Source: Halomonas borealis
GTDB taxonomy: Bacteria; Pseudomonadota; Gammaproteobacteria; Pseudomonadales; Halomonadaceae
Assembly: GCF_004798905.1 (NCBI RefSeq)
Contig: NZ_SDMO01000019.1
Coordinates: forward strand, 1-41,723
Direction of reading: 5' to 3'
DNA length: 41,723 nt
Shown here piece by piece: positions 8,750-19,350 of this stretch. Under the pieces are notes generated by a model. It was not told the DNA's origin, searched no databases, and was given only the letters and a program-made list of their open reading frames with translations. Within the stretch, counting starts at the first letter, position 1; every line of letters begins with the position of its first letter. The position numbers and the translations under genes were made by a program.

Positions 8750-9070
8750 ATGAACTTCCAGCACCTGGACATTCCTACCCTGGCCGAATGGCTCGATGCC
8801 GCGTCGCCGCTGACCCTGGTGGATATCCGTGATCCGGCGAGCTTCGCCGCCGGCCATATCCCGGGCTGTCGCCACCTGGACAACGATAGCGTCACCGGGC
8901 TGCTGGCCGAGGCGCCCCGCGAGACGCCGCTGGTGGTGGTCTGCTATCACGGCCATTCGAGCCAGCAGGCCGCCGCCTGGCTGGCCGGCCAGGGTTTCGA
9001 GGCGGTCTACAGCCTCGACGGCGGCTTCACCGACTGGCAGCACCGCCTCCCCGAACGCGTGGAGGCCTGA
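8750..9070 (+). CDS. glpE: Thiosulfate sulfurtransferase GlpE
   Basis: This 106-aa single rhodanese domain is predicted to move sulfane sulfur from thiosulfate to cyanide or to thiol acceptors such as thioredoxin. The active-site loop CYHGHSS begins at C65, the same number as the catalytic cysteine of E. coli GlpE. Earlier rhodanese landmarks are LVDIRDPASFAAGHIPGC (about 23-40) and the later YSLDGGFTDW. It is cytosolic with no signal peptide. It lies between apaH and cca and is separated from cca by 3 bases. Confidence 0.94.
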   Translation: MNFQHLDIPTLAEWLDAASPLTLVDIRDPASFAAGHIPGCRHLDNDSVTGLLAEAPRETPLVVVCYHGHSSQQAAAWLAGQGFEAVYSLDGGFTDWQHRLPERVEA

Positions 9071-9073
9071 GCC

Positions 9074-10216
9074 GTGGCGGCCCGTGATGCTCGCCTGGCC
9101 GGGCTGGCCGTCTATCGGGTCGGCGGCGCCGTGCGCGATGCCCGACTCGGCTGGCCGGTCACCGACGTCGACTGGGTGGTGGTCGGCGCCACCCCCGAGG
9201 CGATGACGACGCGTGGTTTCCGCGCCGTGGGCCGCGACTTCCCGGTCTTCCTGCATCCGCAGACCCAGGAGGAGTACGCCCTGGCGCGCACCGAGCGCAA
9301 GTCCGGCCATGGCTATACCGGCTTCGAGGTGCACGCCAGCCCCGAGGTCAGCCTGGAGCAGGATCTGGTGCGCCGTGACCTGACCATCAACGCCATGGCC
9401 GAGACCCCGGAGGGCGAGCTGGTCGACCCCTACGGCGGCTTGGCCGACCTCGAGGCGCGAGTGCTGCGCCACGTCTCGCCGGCCTTCGTCGAGGATCCGC
9501 TGCGGGTGCTGCGCACGGCGCGCTTCCTGGCCCGCTACGCGGGGCTCGGCTTCGTGATCGCCGCGGAGACGCGCGAGCTGATGCGCCGGCTGGCGGCGAG
9601 CGGCGAGCTCGGCCACCTGGTGGCCGAGCGCGTCTGGACCGAGACCGAGAAGGCGCTCTCCGAGCCCCGGCCCGATGCCTACTTCCGAGCGCTGGAGGAG
9701 GGTGGCGCCCTGGCGGCGCTGATGCCTGAGCTTATGCATGATGCCGCGGCGCTGGACGAGGCGCTGGGGCGGCTAGCGCGGCTGCCCGAGGGCGTGGCCG
9801 ATGAGGAGGCGCCGCATTGGCGCTGGGCGCGGCTGGTGGAGCATCTCGATGCCGAGCCGCGTGAGGCCCTGGCCGAACGCCTCAAGCTGCCGCGGCTGCC
9901 GCGCCGGCTGGCCGCGCAGGCGGCGGCGACCCGCCGGCTGCTGGGCGCGGCGCGAGCTGAGGCGCTGGATGGCGAACGAGTGCTGGCCTGGCTCGAGGCC
10001 GTTGGTGCTTGGCGCCAGGGCGAGCGGGTGGCCGCCTGGATCGGCCTGGTGCGTCGGGAGGATGACGGGTCGGCCGAGGCCTTGTCGTTGGCCTGGTGCC
10101 AGGCGGGGAAGATCCTGCCCCGTGAGCTCGTCGAGGCGGGCTATCAGGGGCGCGCGCTGGGCGAGGAGCTGGCTCGGCGGCGCCGGGCCGCCATCGACGA
10201 GGCGCTGGGTAACTGA
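9074..10216 (+). CDS. cca: CCA-adding tRNA nucleotidyltransferase lacking an intact HD site
   Basis: The enzyme adds or repairs the 3' CCA of tRNAs without a template. The 380-aa product starts with GTG; an in-frame stop three bases earlier excludes a longer form. The nucleotidyltransferase motif VGGAVRD is at 16-22 with metal-binding D31 and D33. It is followed by [10 protein letters not shown] and [17 protein letters not shown]. coli-type enzymes continue into an HD domain with an HDLGK signature. Here the matching stretch reads [13 protein letters not shown], so the H-D dyad is missing, and the protein is about 30 aa shorter. CCA addition should be intact, but the phosphatase/phosphodiesterase side activities are probably absent. 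Confidence 0.93.
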   Translation: MAARDARLAGLAVYRVGGAVRDARLGWPVTDVDWVVVGATPEAMTTRGFRAVGRDFPVFLHPQTQEEYALARTERKSGHGYTGFEVHASPEVSLEQDLVRRDLTINAMAETPEGELVDPYGGLADLEARVLRHVSPAFVEDPLRVLRTARFLARYAGLGFVIAAETRELMRRLAASGELGHLVAERVWTETEKALSEPRPDAYFRALEEGGALAALMPELMHDAAALDEALGRLARLPEGVADEEAPHWRWARLVEHLDAEPREALAERLKLPRLPRRLAAQAAATRRLLGAARAEALDGERVLAWLEAVGAWRQGERVAAWIGLVRREDDGSAEALSLAWCQAGKILPRELVEAGYQGRALGEELARRRRAAIDEALGN

Positions 10217-10219
10217 AGG

Positions 10220-10735
10220 TCAGCCGAGAGGCAGGCGTCGCCCCCGCCACATGAACGCCGCCGGCCACAGCGCCTGGTCGGCGGCATCGAAGCGTGCCCA
10301 TAGCTCGGCGTAGCGTTGGCCATCCTGCGGGTGGCAGGCATCGGGCAGCAGCTCCGCCAGCGGCTTCAGCACGAAGGCGTGGTGGCGAATCTCGGCGCGT
10401 GGCAGGCTGATGCCATCGTACTCGCCGCTCAGCGTGTCGACGGTGAGCAGGTCGACATCCAGGGTGCGGGGGCTGAACTTGGGGCTGTCGGGCTGGCGGC
10501 CGTTGGCGAACTCCAGCCGCTTGCACCAGGCGGCGAGTTCGCCTACCGACCAGTCGCTGTCGAAGGCCGCCACCAGGTTGTAGAAGTTGCGTCCATCCTC
10601 GAACCCTACCGGCTCGCTCTCATAGACCCGCGACAGGCGCAGATTGGCGAAGCTCTCGGTCAGGGCGTCTAGGCAGGCGGTCAGGTGGCGGTCGCGCTCG
10701 ATGTTGCTGCCGATGCTGACGGTGACCAGTGCCAT
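10220..10735 (-). CDS. folK: 6-hydroxymethyl-7,8-dihydropterin pyrophosphokinase FolK
   Basis: FolK transfers pyrophosphate from ATP to 6-hydroxymethyl-dihydropterin in folate synthesis. The 171-aa product begins VTVSIGSNI and carries the signature SPRTLDVDLL at about 88-97, with the two Mg2+-binding aspartates D93 and D95. YESEPVGF and FYNLVAAF match the substrate-binding core. The start codon shares one base with the folB stop (TGATG), so FolB and FolK are likely made from one coupled transcript. The gene converges on cca with a 3-base gap. Confidence 0.95.
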   Translation of the reverse strand: MALVTVSIGSNIERDRHLTACLDALTESFANLRLSRVYESEPVGFEDGRNFYNLVAAFDSDWSVGELAAWCKRLEFANGRQPDSPKFSPRTLDVDLLTVDTLSGEYDGISLPRAEIRHHAFVLKPLAELLPDACHPQDGQRYAELWARFDAADQALWPAAFMWRGRRLPLG

Positions 10736-11097
10736 CAGGTCGCGCTCCGCTCGCCGCGCTCGATGCGCACACCCACCGCCGCCGCTTCGGGCACCGCGCC
10801 GGGCTTGCGCAGGGTCAGGCGAATCCAGGCGATGGCGTACTCCTGGCGCAGGGCGTCGACCAGGCGTTCGGCGAAGGTTTCCACCAGCTCGAAACGATGC
10901 TCGGCGCCGAAGCGGGCGATACGCTCGCTGATGGCGGCGTAGTCGAGGGTCTGGGCGATGTCGTCGTGCGCCGCCGCGGGGCGGATGTCGGTGGCCAGCT
11001 CCAGGTCGAGGACCAGGGTCTGGGTCAGGGTGCGTTCCCAGTCGTAGACGCCGATCACGGTGTCGACCTTCAACGCTTCGATCAGTACGAGATCCAT
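10735..11097 (-). CDS. folB: Dihydroneopterin aldolase FolB
   Basis: FolB converts 7,8-dihydroneopterin to 6-hydroxymethyl-dihydropterin plus glycolaldehyde, the step before FolK. The 120-aa product starts MDLVLIEALKVDTVIGVYDWER and has LDYAAI, LVETFAERL (E73, pterin binding) and LRKPGAVP with catalytic K98. An upstream in-frame extension to 11334 would overlap the divergent plsY and is not family-like. It is the first gene of a folB-folK pair. Confidence 0.95.
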   Translation of the reverse strand: MDLVLIEALKVDTVIGVYDWERTLTQTLVLDLELATDIRPAAAHDDIAQTLDYAAISERIARFGAEHRFELVETFAERLVDALRQEYAIAWIRLTLRKPGAVPEAAAVGVRIERGERSAT

Positions 11098-11247
11098 CTG
11101 GGGCTCTCCGAACCTTGGCAGGGGCGGCGGCAGTGCCGGATAGGGCGGCGATTGTACGCGAGCCGACGGGCCGGCAACAGCGTCTCCGGCTGTTCGCAGG
11201 GCGATGAGGCTGGCAGAATCGAGACACTTTCCACCTGAGGGCCGGTC

Positions 11248-11835
11248 GTGCTGGGTCAACTCGAACTCGTGCTGCCGCTGATGGCGCTGGGCTATCTCAG
11301 CGGTACCTGGCTGGGGGCGAACACGGTGTGCCACTTAGCCGGGCGGGGCGACCCGCGGCTGGCCGGCTCCGGTAATCCCGGCTTCTCCAACGTGCTGCGC
11401 CTGCATGGCACCCGGCTGGCGCTGGCCACGCTGCTCATCGACACCCTCAAGGGCATGCCGGTGCTGGGGCTTGCCATGCTGCTGGGGCTGCCGCCCTGGG
11501 GGCAGGGATTGGTGGGGCTCGGTGTGCTGCTCGGTCACAGCTATCCGGTGTGGTACCGCTTCCGCGGCGGCAAGGCGGTGGCCAGCGCCTTCGGGGTGAT
11601 GCTGCTGCTGACCCCCGGCGTGGCGCTGTGTTGCGCGGCCCTGTGGTGCCTGCTGGCCTGGCGGGTGCGCACCGCGGCGGTAGCCTCGCTTGCCAGCGCC
11701 ACGCTGGCACCGCTGGTCGCGATCTGGCTGGCGCCGGCCTATGTGCCGGTGGTGATCGGCTTCACGCTGCTGGTGCTGGGACGCCACGCGCTGAACTTCC
11801 AGCGCCTGGGGCGTGGCGATGAGCCGGGGCTCTAG
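11248..11835 (+). CDS. plsY: Glycerol-3-phosphate acyltransferase PlsY (divergent motifs)
   Basis: PlsY is the inner-membrane acyltransferase that uses acyl-phosphate to make 1-acyl-glycerol-3-phosphate. The 195-aa product starts with GTG and has about five membrane segments. Its position opposite folB and next to tsaD is the classical gammaproteobacterial one. The three PlsY loops can be found but two are altered. Motif 1 reads GSGNPGFSN (40-48) instead of the usual GSGNPGATN or GTTN. Motif 3 reads GGKAVAS (107-113) instead of GGKGVAT. The conserved GH (96-97) is kept. Activity is probable but not certain. Confidence 0.88.
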   Translation: MLGQLELVLPLMALGYLSGTWLGANTVCHLAGRGDPRLAGSGNPGFSNVLRLHGTRLALATLLIDTLKGMPVLGLAMLLGLPPWGQGLVGLGVLLGHSYPVWYRFRGGKAVASAFGVMLLLTPGVALCCAALWCLLAWRVRTAAVASLASATLAPLVAIWLAPAYVPVVIGFTLLVLGRHALNFQRLGRGDEPGL

Positions 11836-11990
11836 GCATTCTGAAAGATGTCAGCGCTCGGCGATAAGGCGTTAAAGACCGGCTCAAAGGCCTCATTGTT
11901 ACCCCGTAAGCTCTGTCTTCTCGCCCCTTCCTCAAACACGCCTGGCCGTAGGCATGCCCTGCTGGCAGGTCATCATCTTTCCTTGGGCCT

Positions 11991-13028
11991 TCAGGCCTCG
12001 GCTGGTGGCTCCAGCCCATCCATCGGCCAGCGCGGCACGGCCTGCATCTGCCCCGCGGTGTCGCGTTCGCCGGCGAGCAGGCGTTGTGCGCCGACATAGG
12101 CGATCATCGCGCCGTTGTCGGTGCAGAAGCGGCCGCGAGGGTAGAACACCTCGGCGTCGCGCTTGGCGGCCTCGAGGCCGAGGCGCTCGCGCAGGCGGAT
12201 GTTGGCGCTGACGCCGCCGGCCACCACCAGGCGCTTGAGACCGGTCTGGTCGAGGGCGCGGCGGCACTTGATCACCAGGGTGTCGACCACCGCGTCCTCG
12301 AAGGCGCGGGCCACGTCGGCGCGGGCGGCGTCGTCCAGGGCGTCGTCGGCCTCGAGCCGGCGGATCGCGGTCAGGGTGTGGGTCTTGAGCCCGGAGAAGC
12401 TGAAGTCGAGCCCCGGACGGTCGGTCATCGGCCGCGGGAAGCGGAAGCGGCTCGCATCGCCAGCCTCGGCGAGGCGTGCCACGGCGGGACCGCCGGGATA
12501 GTCCAGGCCGAGCATCTTGGCGGCCTTGTCGAAGGCCTCGCCGGCGGCGTCGTCCACCGATTCGCCGAGCAGGCGATAGCGGCCGAGGCCCGCCACCTCG
12601 ACCAGCTGGGTATGGCCGCCGGAGACCAGCAATGCCGCGAAGGGGAAGGCGGGCGGGGCGTCCTCGAGCATCGGTGCCAGTAGGTGGCCTTCCATGTGGT
12701 GCACGCCGAGCACCGGAATGTCGAGCGCCCGGGCCAGGCCGTGGGCGGTGCTGGCGCCGACCATCAGCGCCCCCACCAGGCCGGGCCCGGCGGTGTAGGC
12801 GATGGCGTCCAGTTCGTCGCGGCGCATGCCGGCATCGCTGAGCACCGCCTGGATCAGCGGTAGCAGGCGCCGGGTATGATCACGGCTGGCCAGCTCCGGC
12901 ACCACGCCGCCGTATTCGGCGTGCATGGCGATCTGGCTATGGAGCGCGTCGGCCACCAGGCCTCGCTCGGTGTCATAGAGGGCGACGCCGGTCTCGTCGC
13001 AGGAGGTCTCGATGCCCAGTACACGCAT
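11991..13028 (-). CDS. tsaD: tRNA N6-threonylcarbamoyladenosine transferase TsaD
   Basis: TsaD with TsaB/TsaE installs t6A at position 37 of ANN-decoding tRNAs. The 345-aa product opens [19 protein letters not shown]. It has the metal-binding pair H111 and H115 (HHMEGH), SGGHTQL, and the ASKHA fold glycine loops ([10 protein letters not shown] near the C terminus). The start at 13028 is chosen because family similarity begins there, although an in-frame extension to 13061 exists. It faces away from rpsU, the usual tsaD/rpsU divergent arrangement. The 155-bp gap to plsY (11836-11990) shows no gene. Confidence 0.97.
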   Translation of the reverse strand: MRVLGIETSCDETGVALYDTERGLVADALHSQIAMHAEYGGVVPELASRDHTRRLLPLIQAVLSDAGMRRDELDAIAYTAGPGLVGALMVGASTAHGLARALDIPVLGVHHMEGHLLAPMLEDAPPAFPFAALLVSGGHTQLVEVAGLGRYRLLGESVDDAAGEAFDKAAKMLGLDYPGGPAVARLAEAGDASRFRFPRPMTDRPGLDFSFSGLKTHTLTAIRRLEADDALDDAARADVARAFEDAVVDTLVIKCRRALDQTGLKRLVVAGGVSANIRLRERLGLEAAKRDAEVFYPRGRFCTDNGAMIAYVGAQRLLAGERDTAGQMQAVPRWPMDGLEPPAEA

Positions 13029-13108
13029 GATCATGGCTCGGTACAGCGGAAATGCCGGCATTCTACGCCTTTTGTGTGGCCTGCGGCAGGGGCGCGGCGC
13101 GAAACGGT

Positions 13109-13137
13109 TTGCATGGTCGTGGTACGACGACTAGAAT
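13109..13137 (+). promoter_or_regulatory. Candidate sigma-70 promoter of rpsU-dnaG-rpoD
   Basis: TTGCAT (13109-13114) and TAGAAT (13132-13137) are spaced by exactly 17 bases, in the 277-bp tsaD-rpsU gap. The -10 matches the consensus at five of six positions; the -35 is weak. Position fits the main promoter of the macromolecular synthesis operon. Confidence 0.45.
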
Positions 13138-13305
13138 ATTGTGCGCTGCAAGACTGGGTCGTGCGCCCAGGGGCAGACTCTCTGTATCTCCCTTACCGCT
13201 GTCGGCCCGCAAGGCGTGGTTGCTGGTGGTATCGGAACATCACGAGCGTTCCTCAAGGCGTGCGTTCGAACCGAACTCAAGTTTTTCAAGGTAGGTGAGT
13301 GCTTA

Positions 13306-13521
13306 ATGCCTTCTGTTAAAGTACGTGACAACGAGCCGTTTGACGTCGCACTGCGTCGCTTCAAGCGTTCCTGTGAAAAAGCCGGTGTTCTCTCCGAGGT
13401 TCGCCGTCGCGAGCAGTACGAGAAGCCGACCGCAGAGCGCAAGCGCAAGGCGGCTGCCGCCGTCAAGCGTCACGCCAAGAAGCTGCAGCGTGAGCGCAAG
13501 CGTTTCGAACGGCTCTATTGA
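13306..13521 (+). CDS. rpsU: 30S ribosomal protein S21
   Basis: This 71-aa basic protein of the small subunit sits near the mRNA exit and the anti-Shine-Dalgarno region. It begins [21 protein letters not shown] and ends in a lysine/arginine-rich helix ([17 protein letters not shown]), the full family length. GTAGGTGAGT upstream of the ATG serves as ribosome binding site. It is the first gene of the rpsU-dnaG-rpoD operon. Confidence 0.98.
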   Translation: MPSVKVRDNEPFDVALRRFKRSCEKAGVLSEVRRREQYEKPTAERKRKAAAAVKRHAKKLQRERKRFERLY

Positions 13522-13571
13522 TCCGTACTGGGGTCGACTCGCTCGCTAGCGGGGCGACTCGGGAGGAGCGC

Positions 13572-13604
13572 CAAGCGGCCGCCGTTCGGTGGCCGCTTGT
13601 TTTT
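13572..13604 (+). terminator. Attenuator between rpsU and dnaG
   Basis: A 12-bp stem (13572-13583 with 13588-13599, one G-U pair) and GTTC loop are followed by five Ts. A terminator at this place is a known feature of the E. coli macromolecular synthesis operon, where it keeps primase expression far below S21. Confidence 0.88.
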
Positions 13605-13651
13605 GCGCCTGTTTTCGGCGCACTGGCTTTCAACCCCGACGGGATTGCCTG

Positions 13652-15478
13652 ATGGCCGGTCAGATTCCGCAACGTTTCATCGATGACCTGCTGGCTCGCG
13701 TCGACGTGGTCGAGGTGGTCGGCGAGCGGGTCAAGCTCAAGAAGGCCGGGCGCAATCATTCCGGTCTCTGCCCCTTCCACCAGGAGAAGTCGCCGTCCTT
13801 TACCGTCAGCGCCGACAAGCAGTTCTATCACTGCTTCGGTTGCGGTGCCCACGGTAACGCCCTGCGTTTCCTGATGGAGTACGACAACCTGCGCTTTCCC
13901 GAGGCGGTGGAAAGCCTGGCCGCCCGGCAGGGCGTCGAGGTGCCGCGCGAAGGTGCCGACGATCCGCGGGCCCAGGCTCGCGAGCGCAAGCGCAAGGAAG
14001 GCGTCAACCTGCTGGAGCTCTCGGCGAGCTTCTTCCGCGAGCGCCTGAAGATGCCCGAAGGGCAGGGTGCGCGGACGTACATCGAGCGCCGCGGGTTGTC
14101 GCCGGAGGTCGTGCGCGACTTCGGTATCGGCTATGCCCCCGATGGCTGGGAGGCGCTCAAGCGACACCTCGGCGAACAGGGCATCGCCGAGTCGGTGCAG
14201 GTCGAGTATGGCCTGCTGGTGCACCGCGAGGAGAGCGGGCGCACCTACGACCGCTTCCGTGATCGCGTGGTCTTCCCGATCCGCGATATCCGTGGGCGGA
14301 CGATTGCCTTCGGTGGACGAGTGCTGGGCGACACCAAGCCCAAGTACCTGAACTCCCCGGAGACGCCGGTCTTCCATAAGGGGCGCGAGCTGTACGGCCT
14401 GTATGAGGCGCGTCAGGCCAATCCGCGCCTCGAACGTCTGGTGATCGTCGAGGGCTACATGGACGTGGTGGCGCTCGCCCAGTTCGGCATTCGCAATGCG
14501 GTGGCGACCCTGGGCACGGCCACCACCGAGGATCATCTGGGGCGGTTGTTCCGCATGGTCGACGAGGTGGTGTTCTGCTTCGACGGCGACCGTGCCGGCC
14601 GCCAGGCGGCGAGCCGGGCGCTGGAAACGGTGCTGTCGCAGATGATCGACGGCCGCCAGGCGCGTTTCCTGTTCCTGCCCGAGGGTGAGGATCCGGACAC
14701 CCTGGTGCGCCGCGAGGGCCCTGAGGCCTTCGAGGATCGCGTGACCTGCGCCAGCCCGCTGTCGGAGTTCCTCTTCGAGCAGGCCGCCGAGGGGCGCGAC
14801 CTGGAGCGGCTGGAGGAGCGTGAGCGCTTCGCCAGTCGGGTGCTGGGCGCCATCGGCCGCCTGCCCGAAGGGGTGATGAAGTCGCTGCTGCTGACGGAAC
14901 TCTCGCGTCGCACCGGCGTCGACCAGTCGAGCTTCGAGGCGCTGATGCCCCGCGAAGAGGGCGTCGAGGCGATGCCGCCCGAGGACGTGCCGCCGGAGCT
15001 GGCGGGGACGATGCCATCGGCGGGCGAGGGGGCGTCACCCGCCTCCGGCGCCCCGGCGTCGCTTGGACGCATGGCGCGAGCCTTGCAGCTGCTGGTGCAT
15101 GAGCCGGCGCTGGTCGAGCGGTTGCCCGAGGACGACGACTGGTGCGATCAGCGCGACCCGGATGCCGGGCTGTGTCGCGAGGTGGTACGGCTGCTTCGGG
15201 CGGGTGGCTATCGCAGCGCCCAGGTGCTGCTGGCGCACTTCCACGGTACGCCGGAAGGCGAGCGCCTGGCGATGCTGGCCCGGCGAGCGCCGCTGGTCCC
15301 GAGTGGGCTGCGCGGCGCCGAGCTCGATAACTGGGTGGCGTACTTCCAGCGCCATCGCCGGCAGCAGTCGCCGCAGGAGGCCTTCGATGCCCTGTTGGCA
15401 CGGGAGCGCGCCGGCGAGCGACTGTCACGCGAGGAGCGTCAGCGGCTGATGGTGTTGCTGGCCGAGCTCAAGGGGTGA
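13652..15478 (+). CDS. dnaG: DNA primase DnaG
   Basis: DnaG lays down RNA primers at the replication fork. The 608-aa product has an N-terminal CHC2 zinc ribbon with ligands C40, H43, C61 and C64. The TOPRIM catalytic core includes VIVEGYMDVVAL and the acidic CFDGDRAGR. A C-terminal region for DnaB helicase contact is preceded by a Pro/Ala/Glu-rich linker. The start at 13652 (MAGQIPQRFIDDLL) is chosen over an upstream in-frame methionine at 13589, which lies inside the attenuator. Confidence 0.97.
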   Translation: MAGQIPQRFIDDLLARVDVVEVVGERVKLKKAGRNHSGLCPFHQEKSPSFTVSADKQFYHCFGCGAHGNALRFLMEYDNLRFPEAVESLAARQGVEVPREGADDPRAQARERKRKEGVNLLELSASFFRERLKMPEGQGARTYIERRGLSPEVVRDFGIGYAPDGWEALKRHLGEQGIAESVQVEYGLLVHREESGRTYDRFRDRVVFPIRDIRGRTIAFGGRVLGDTKPKYLNSPETPVFHKGRELYGLYEARQANPRLERLVIVEGYMDVVALAQFGIRNAVATLGTATTEDHLGRLFRMVDEVVFCFDGDRAGRQAASRALETVLSQMIDGRQARFLFLPEGEDPDTLVRREGPEAFEDRVTCASPLSEFLFEQAAEGRDLERLEERERFASRVLGAIGRLPEGVMKSLLLTELSRRTGVDQSSFEALMPREEGVEAMPPEDVPPELAGTMPSAGEGASPASGAPASLGRMARALQLLVHEPALVERLPEDDDWCDQRDPDAGLCREVVRLLRAGGYRSAQVLLAHFHGTPEGERLAMLARRAPLVPSGLRGAELDNWVAYFQRHRRQQSPQEAFDALLARERAGERLSREERQRLMVLLAELKG

Positions 15479-15634
15479 GGAGGGCGTGGCGCGCCGGATG
15501 TTGGCGCCAGGCTTGAATTTCCTTCTAATATCACCATATACAGAGCGTCCCCGAACGGAACGCAACCTGACAAGCTAACACACCTGAATGACCGCGCAAA
15601 TACGTCGAACTGGCAAGATGGCGGCCAAAACCGC

Positions 15635-15640
15635 TATACT
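15635..15640 (+). promoter_or_regulatory. Possible -10 element upstream of rpoD
   Basis: TATACT lies 72 bases before the rpoD start in the 233-bp dnaG-rpoD gap. No good -35 is visible 17 bases upstream. A second candidate pair, TTGAAT (15513) and TATACA (15537), has 18-base spacing. An internal promoter here would match the known regulation of rpoD in enterobacteria, but the assignment is weak. Confidence 0.3.
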
Positions 15641-15711
15641 GTTCGGCTTATCGAGTTTTCTCCGCCTCAGTGCTTCAGGTGCTCCATTCTTCTTCGTCGA
15701 GTAGGGTTTCT

Positions 15712-17547
<1,836 letters not shown>

Positions 17548-17571
17548 GCCTGACCGACGCTTCGAAAAAAA

Positions 17572-17603
17572 CGCCCGCAACCGAAAGGTTGCGGGCGTTT
17601 TTT
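17572..17603 (+). terminator. Rho-independent terminator of rpoD
   Basis: A perfect 11-bp stem (CGCCCGCAACC, GAAA tetraloop) is followed by six Ts. Seven As precede the stem, so it can also act for the convergent abgT-like gene on the minus strand. Confidence 0.95.
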
Positions 17604-17643
17604 CGTGTAGCCCTTGGCCAACCCTGGGGGCTGGCCGTCGCCG

Positions 17644-19215
17644 TCAGAGGCTGTAGTGGGTCGCCGAGCCGGGGCCCACCGGCAGGCCGAACAGGAAGAC
17701 CCAGGCGAAGAACAGCAGGCTCCAGCCGACCAGCATGAACAGTGTATAAGGCAGCATCAGCGCGACCAGGGTGCCGATGCCCAGATCCTTGCGGTAGCGT
17801 GCCGCCACCGCCATGATCAGGCCGAAGTAGCTCATCATCGGGGTGATCAGATTGGTCACCGAGTCGCCGATACGGTAGGCCGCCTGTATGACTTCGGGGG
17901 CATACCCCATCAGCATCAGCATCGGCACGAATACCGGGGCGGTCACCGCCCACTGGGCCGATGCGCTGCCCAGCGACAGGTTGACGAAGGCGCACAGCAG
18001 GATGAACAGGGCAAACAGCGCCGGGCCCTTGAGCCCCAGTGTCTGCAACAGATCCGCGCCGGCCACGGCGATGACGGTGCCGAAGTTGCTCCAGTTGAAC
18101 AGCGCCACGAACTGTGCGGCGAAGAACACCAGCACGATATACAGCCCCAGGCTGCTCATGCTCTTGGCCATGGCGTCAACGACATCGCGGTCGCCGTGCA
18201 TGGAGCCGGCCAGGCGACCGTAGACGAAGCCCAGGAGACCCAGCGAGACGGCGACGATCGCCACGATGCCGTTCAGGAAGGGCGAGCCGCTGACGGCCCC
18301 GGTCTCGGGGTCGCGCAGGATGCCGCTCTCCGGCACCACCATGATGGCGAGCACCGCGACGATGGCCAGGGTGGCCAGGCCGGTGCCCTTCAGGGCGCGT
18401 TTCTCGTCGCTCGAGAGCCCGGTCATGCGCTGCGAGTCGATATCGTCTTCGGCATAGGTGGCATCGAACGTGCCGAGCTTGGGTTCGACGATGCGCTCGG
18501 TGACCAGGCCGCCGATCAGGGTCACGGCGAAGGTGCTGACGATCATGAAGAACCAGTTGGCCTCGGCGCCGACCGTGTAGCTCGGATCGATCAGGTGCGC
18601 CGCCTCCTGGGTGATGCCGGAGAGCAGGGGATCGACGGTACCGATCAACAGGTTGGCGCTGTAGCCGCCCGAGACGCCGCAGAACGCGGCGGCCAGGCCG
18701 GCCAGGGGGTGGCGCCCCAGGGAATGGAAGATCATCGCCGCCAGCGGGATCAGCACCACGTAGCCAAGCTCGGCGGCCATGTTGGACATGATGCCGGCGA
18801 AGACCAGCGCATAGGTGACGATATGCGGCGAGCGGCCGAGCACCAGGGCGCGCATGCTGGCCGATAGCAGGCCGGAGTGTTCGGCGACCCCGACCCCGAG
18901 CATCGCCACCAGCACGGTGCCGAGCGGTGCGAAACTGGTGAAGTTGTTGACCAGCTCGGTGAGCAACAGGCGCAGGCCGTCGGCATTGAGCAGCGAATTG
19001 ACGGCGATCGATTCGCCTTCATTGGTGGGTCGGGGGTCGGCGACGGACACGTCGAGCGCTCCGGCGATACCGCTGGCCACCACCACGACCATGCAAAGCA
19101 CGGCGAACAGGGTTACGGGGTGGGGCAGCAGATTGCCGAGCCACTCGACGCTATCGAGGAAGCGTGTGAAGGCGCTGCGGCGCAGGCGTGCGCCACCGGA
19201 ATTGGCAGTAGACAT
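17644..19215 (-). CDS. AbgT-family transporter (p-aminobenzoyl-glutamate type)
   Basis: This 523-aa integral inner-membrane protein has about a dozen hydrophobic segments. It shows typical AbgT features: an opening FLDSVEWLGNLLPHPVTLFAVL, then FTSFAPLGTVLVAMLGVGVAEHSGLL, MAAELGYVVLIPLAAMIF and FCGVSGGYSANLLIGTVDPLLSGI. Characterised members import p-aminobenzoyl-glutamate or export sulfonamide antimetabolites, so substrate and direction cannot be read from the sequence. It stands alone between the rpoD terminator and an unrelated gene. About 40 bases upstream of its start is a TTATTGCCA-AAA-TGGCA inverted repeat resembling the frmA operator described at 23550. Confidence 0.9.
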   Translation of the reverse strand: MSTANSGGARLRRSAFTRFLDSVEWLGNLLPHPVTLFAVLCMVVVVASGIAGALDVSVADPRPTNEGESIAVNSLLNADGLRLLLTELVNNFTSFAPLGTVLVAMLGVGVAEHSGLLSASMRALVLGRSPHIVTYALVFAGIMSNMAAELGYVVLIPLAAMIFHSLGRHPLAGLAAAFCGVSGGYSANLLIGTVDPLLSGITQEAAHLIDPSYTVGAEANWFFMIVSTFAVTLIGGLVTERIVEPKLGTFDATYAEDDIDSQRMTGLSSDEKRALKGTGLATLAIVAVLAIMVVPESGILRDPETGAVSGSPFLNGIVAIVAVSLGLLGFVYGRLAGSMHGDRDVVDAMAKSMSSLGLYIVLVFFAAQFVALFNWSNFGTVIAVAGADLLQTLGLKGPALFALFILLCAFVNLSLGSASAQWAVTAPVFVPMLMLMGYAPEVIQAAYRIGDSVTNLITPMMSYFGLIMAVAARYRKDLGIGTLVALMLPYTLFMLVGWSLLFFAWVFLFGLPVGPGSATHYSL

Positions 19216-19252
19216 CGAAGTTTCTCGTCAATGAAGGCGTTGTTGGTTGAAG

Positions 19253-19269
19253 TTATTGCCAAAATGGCA
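19253..19269. promoter_or_regulatory. Inverted repeat upstream of the abgT-like gene
   Basis: TTATTGCCA-AAA-TGGCA contains a TGCCA/TGGCA inverted pair. Its left half is identical over nine bases to the left half of the palindrome at 23550-23571. It is placed 38-54 bases upstream of the transporter start, where an operator would act. Confidence 0.35.
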
Positions 19270-19350
19270 TGACGCGCGACATTACTTCGATAAGAGATCT
19301 TCTGCAAACTCAAACGTATTGTGAGTGACGCACGAGTCGAGTGACTCGGC

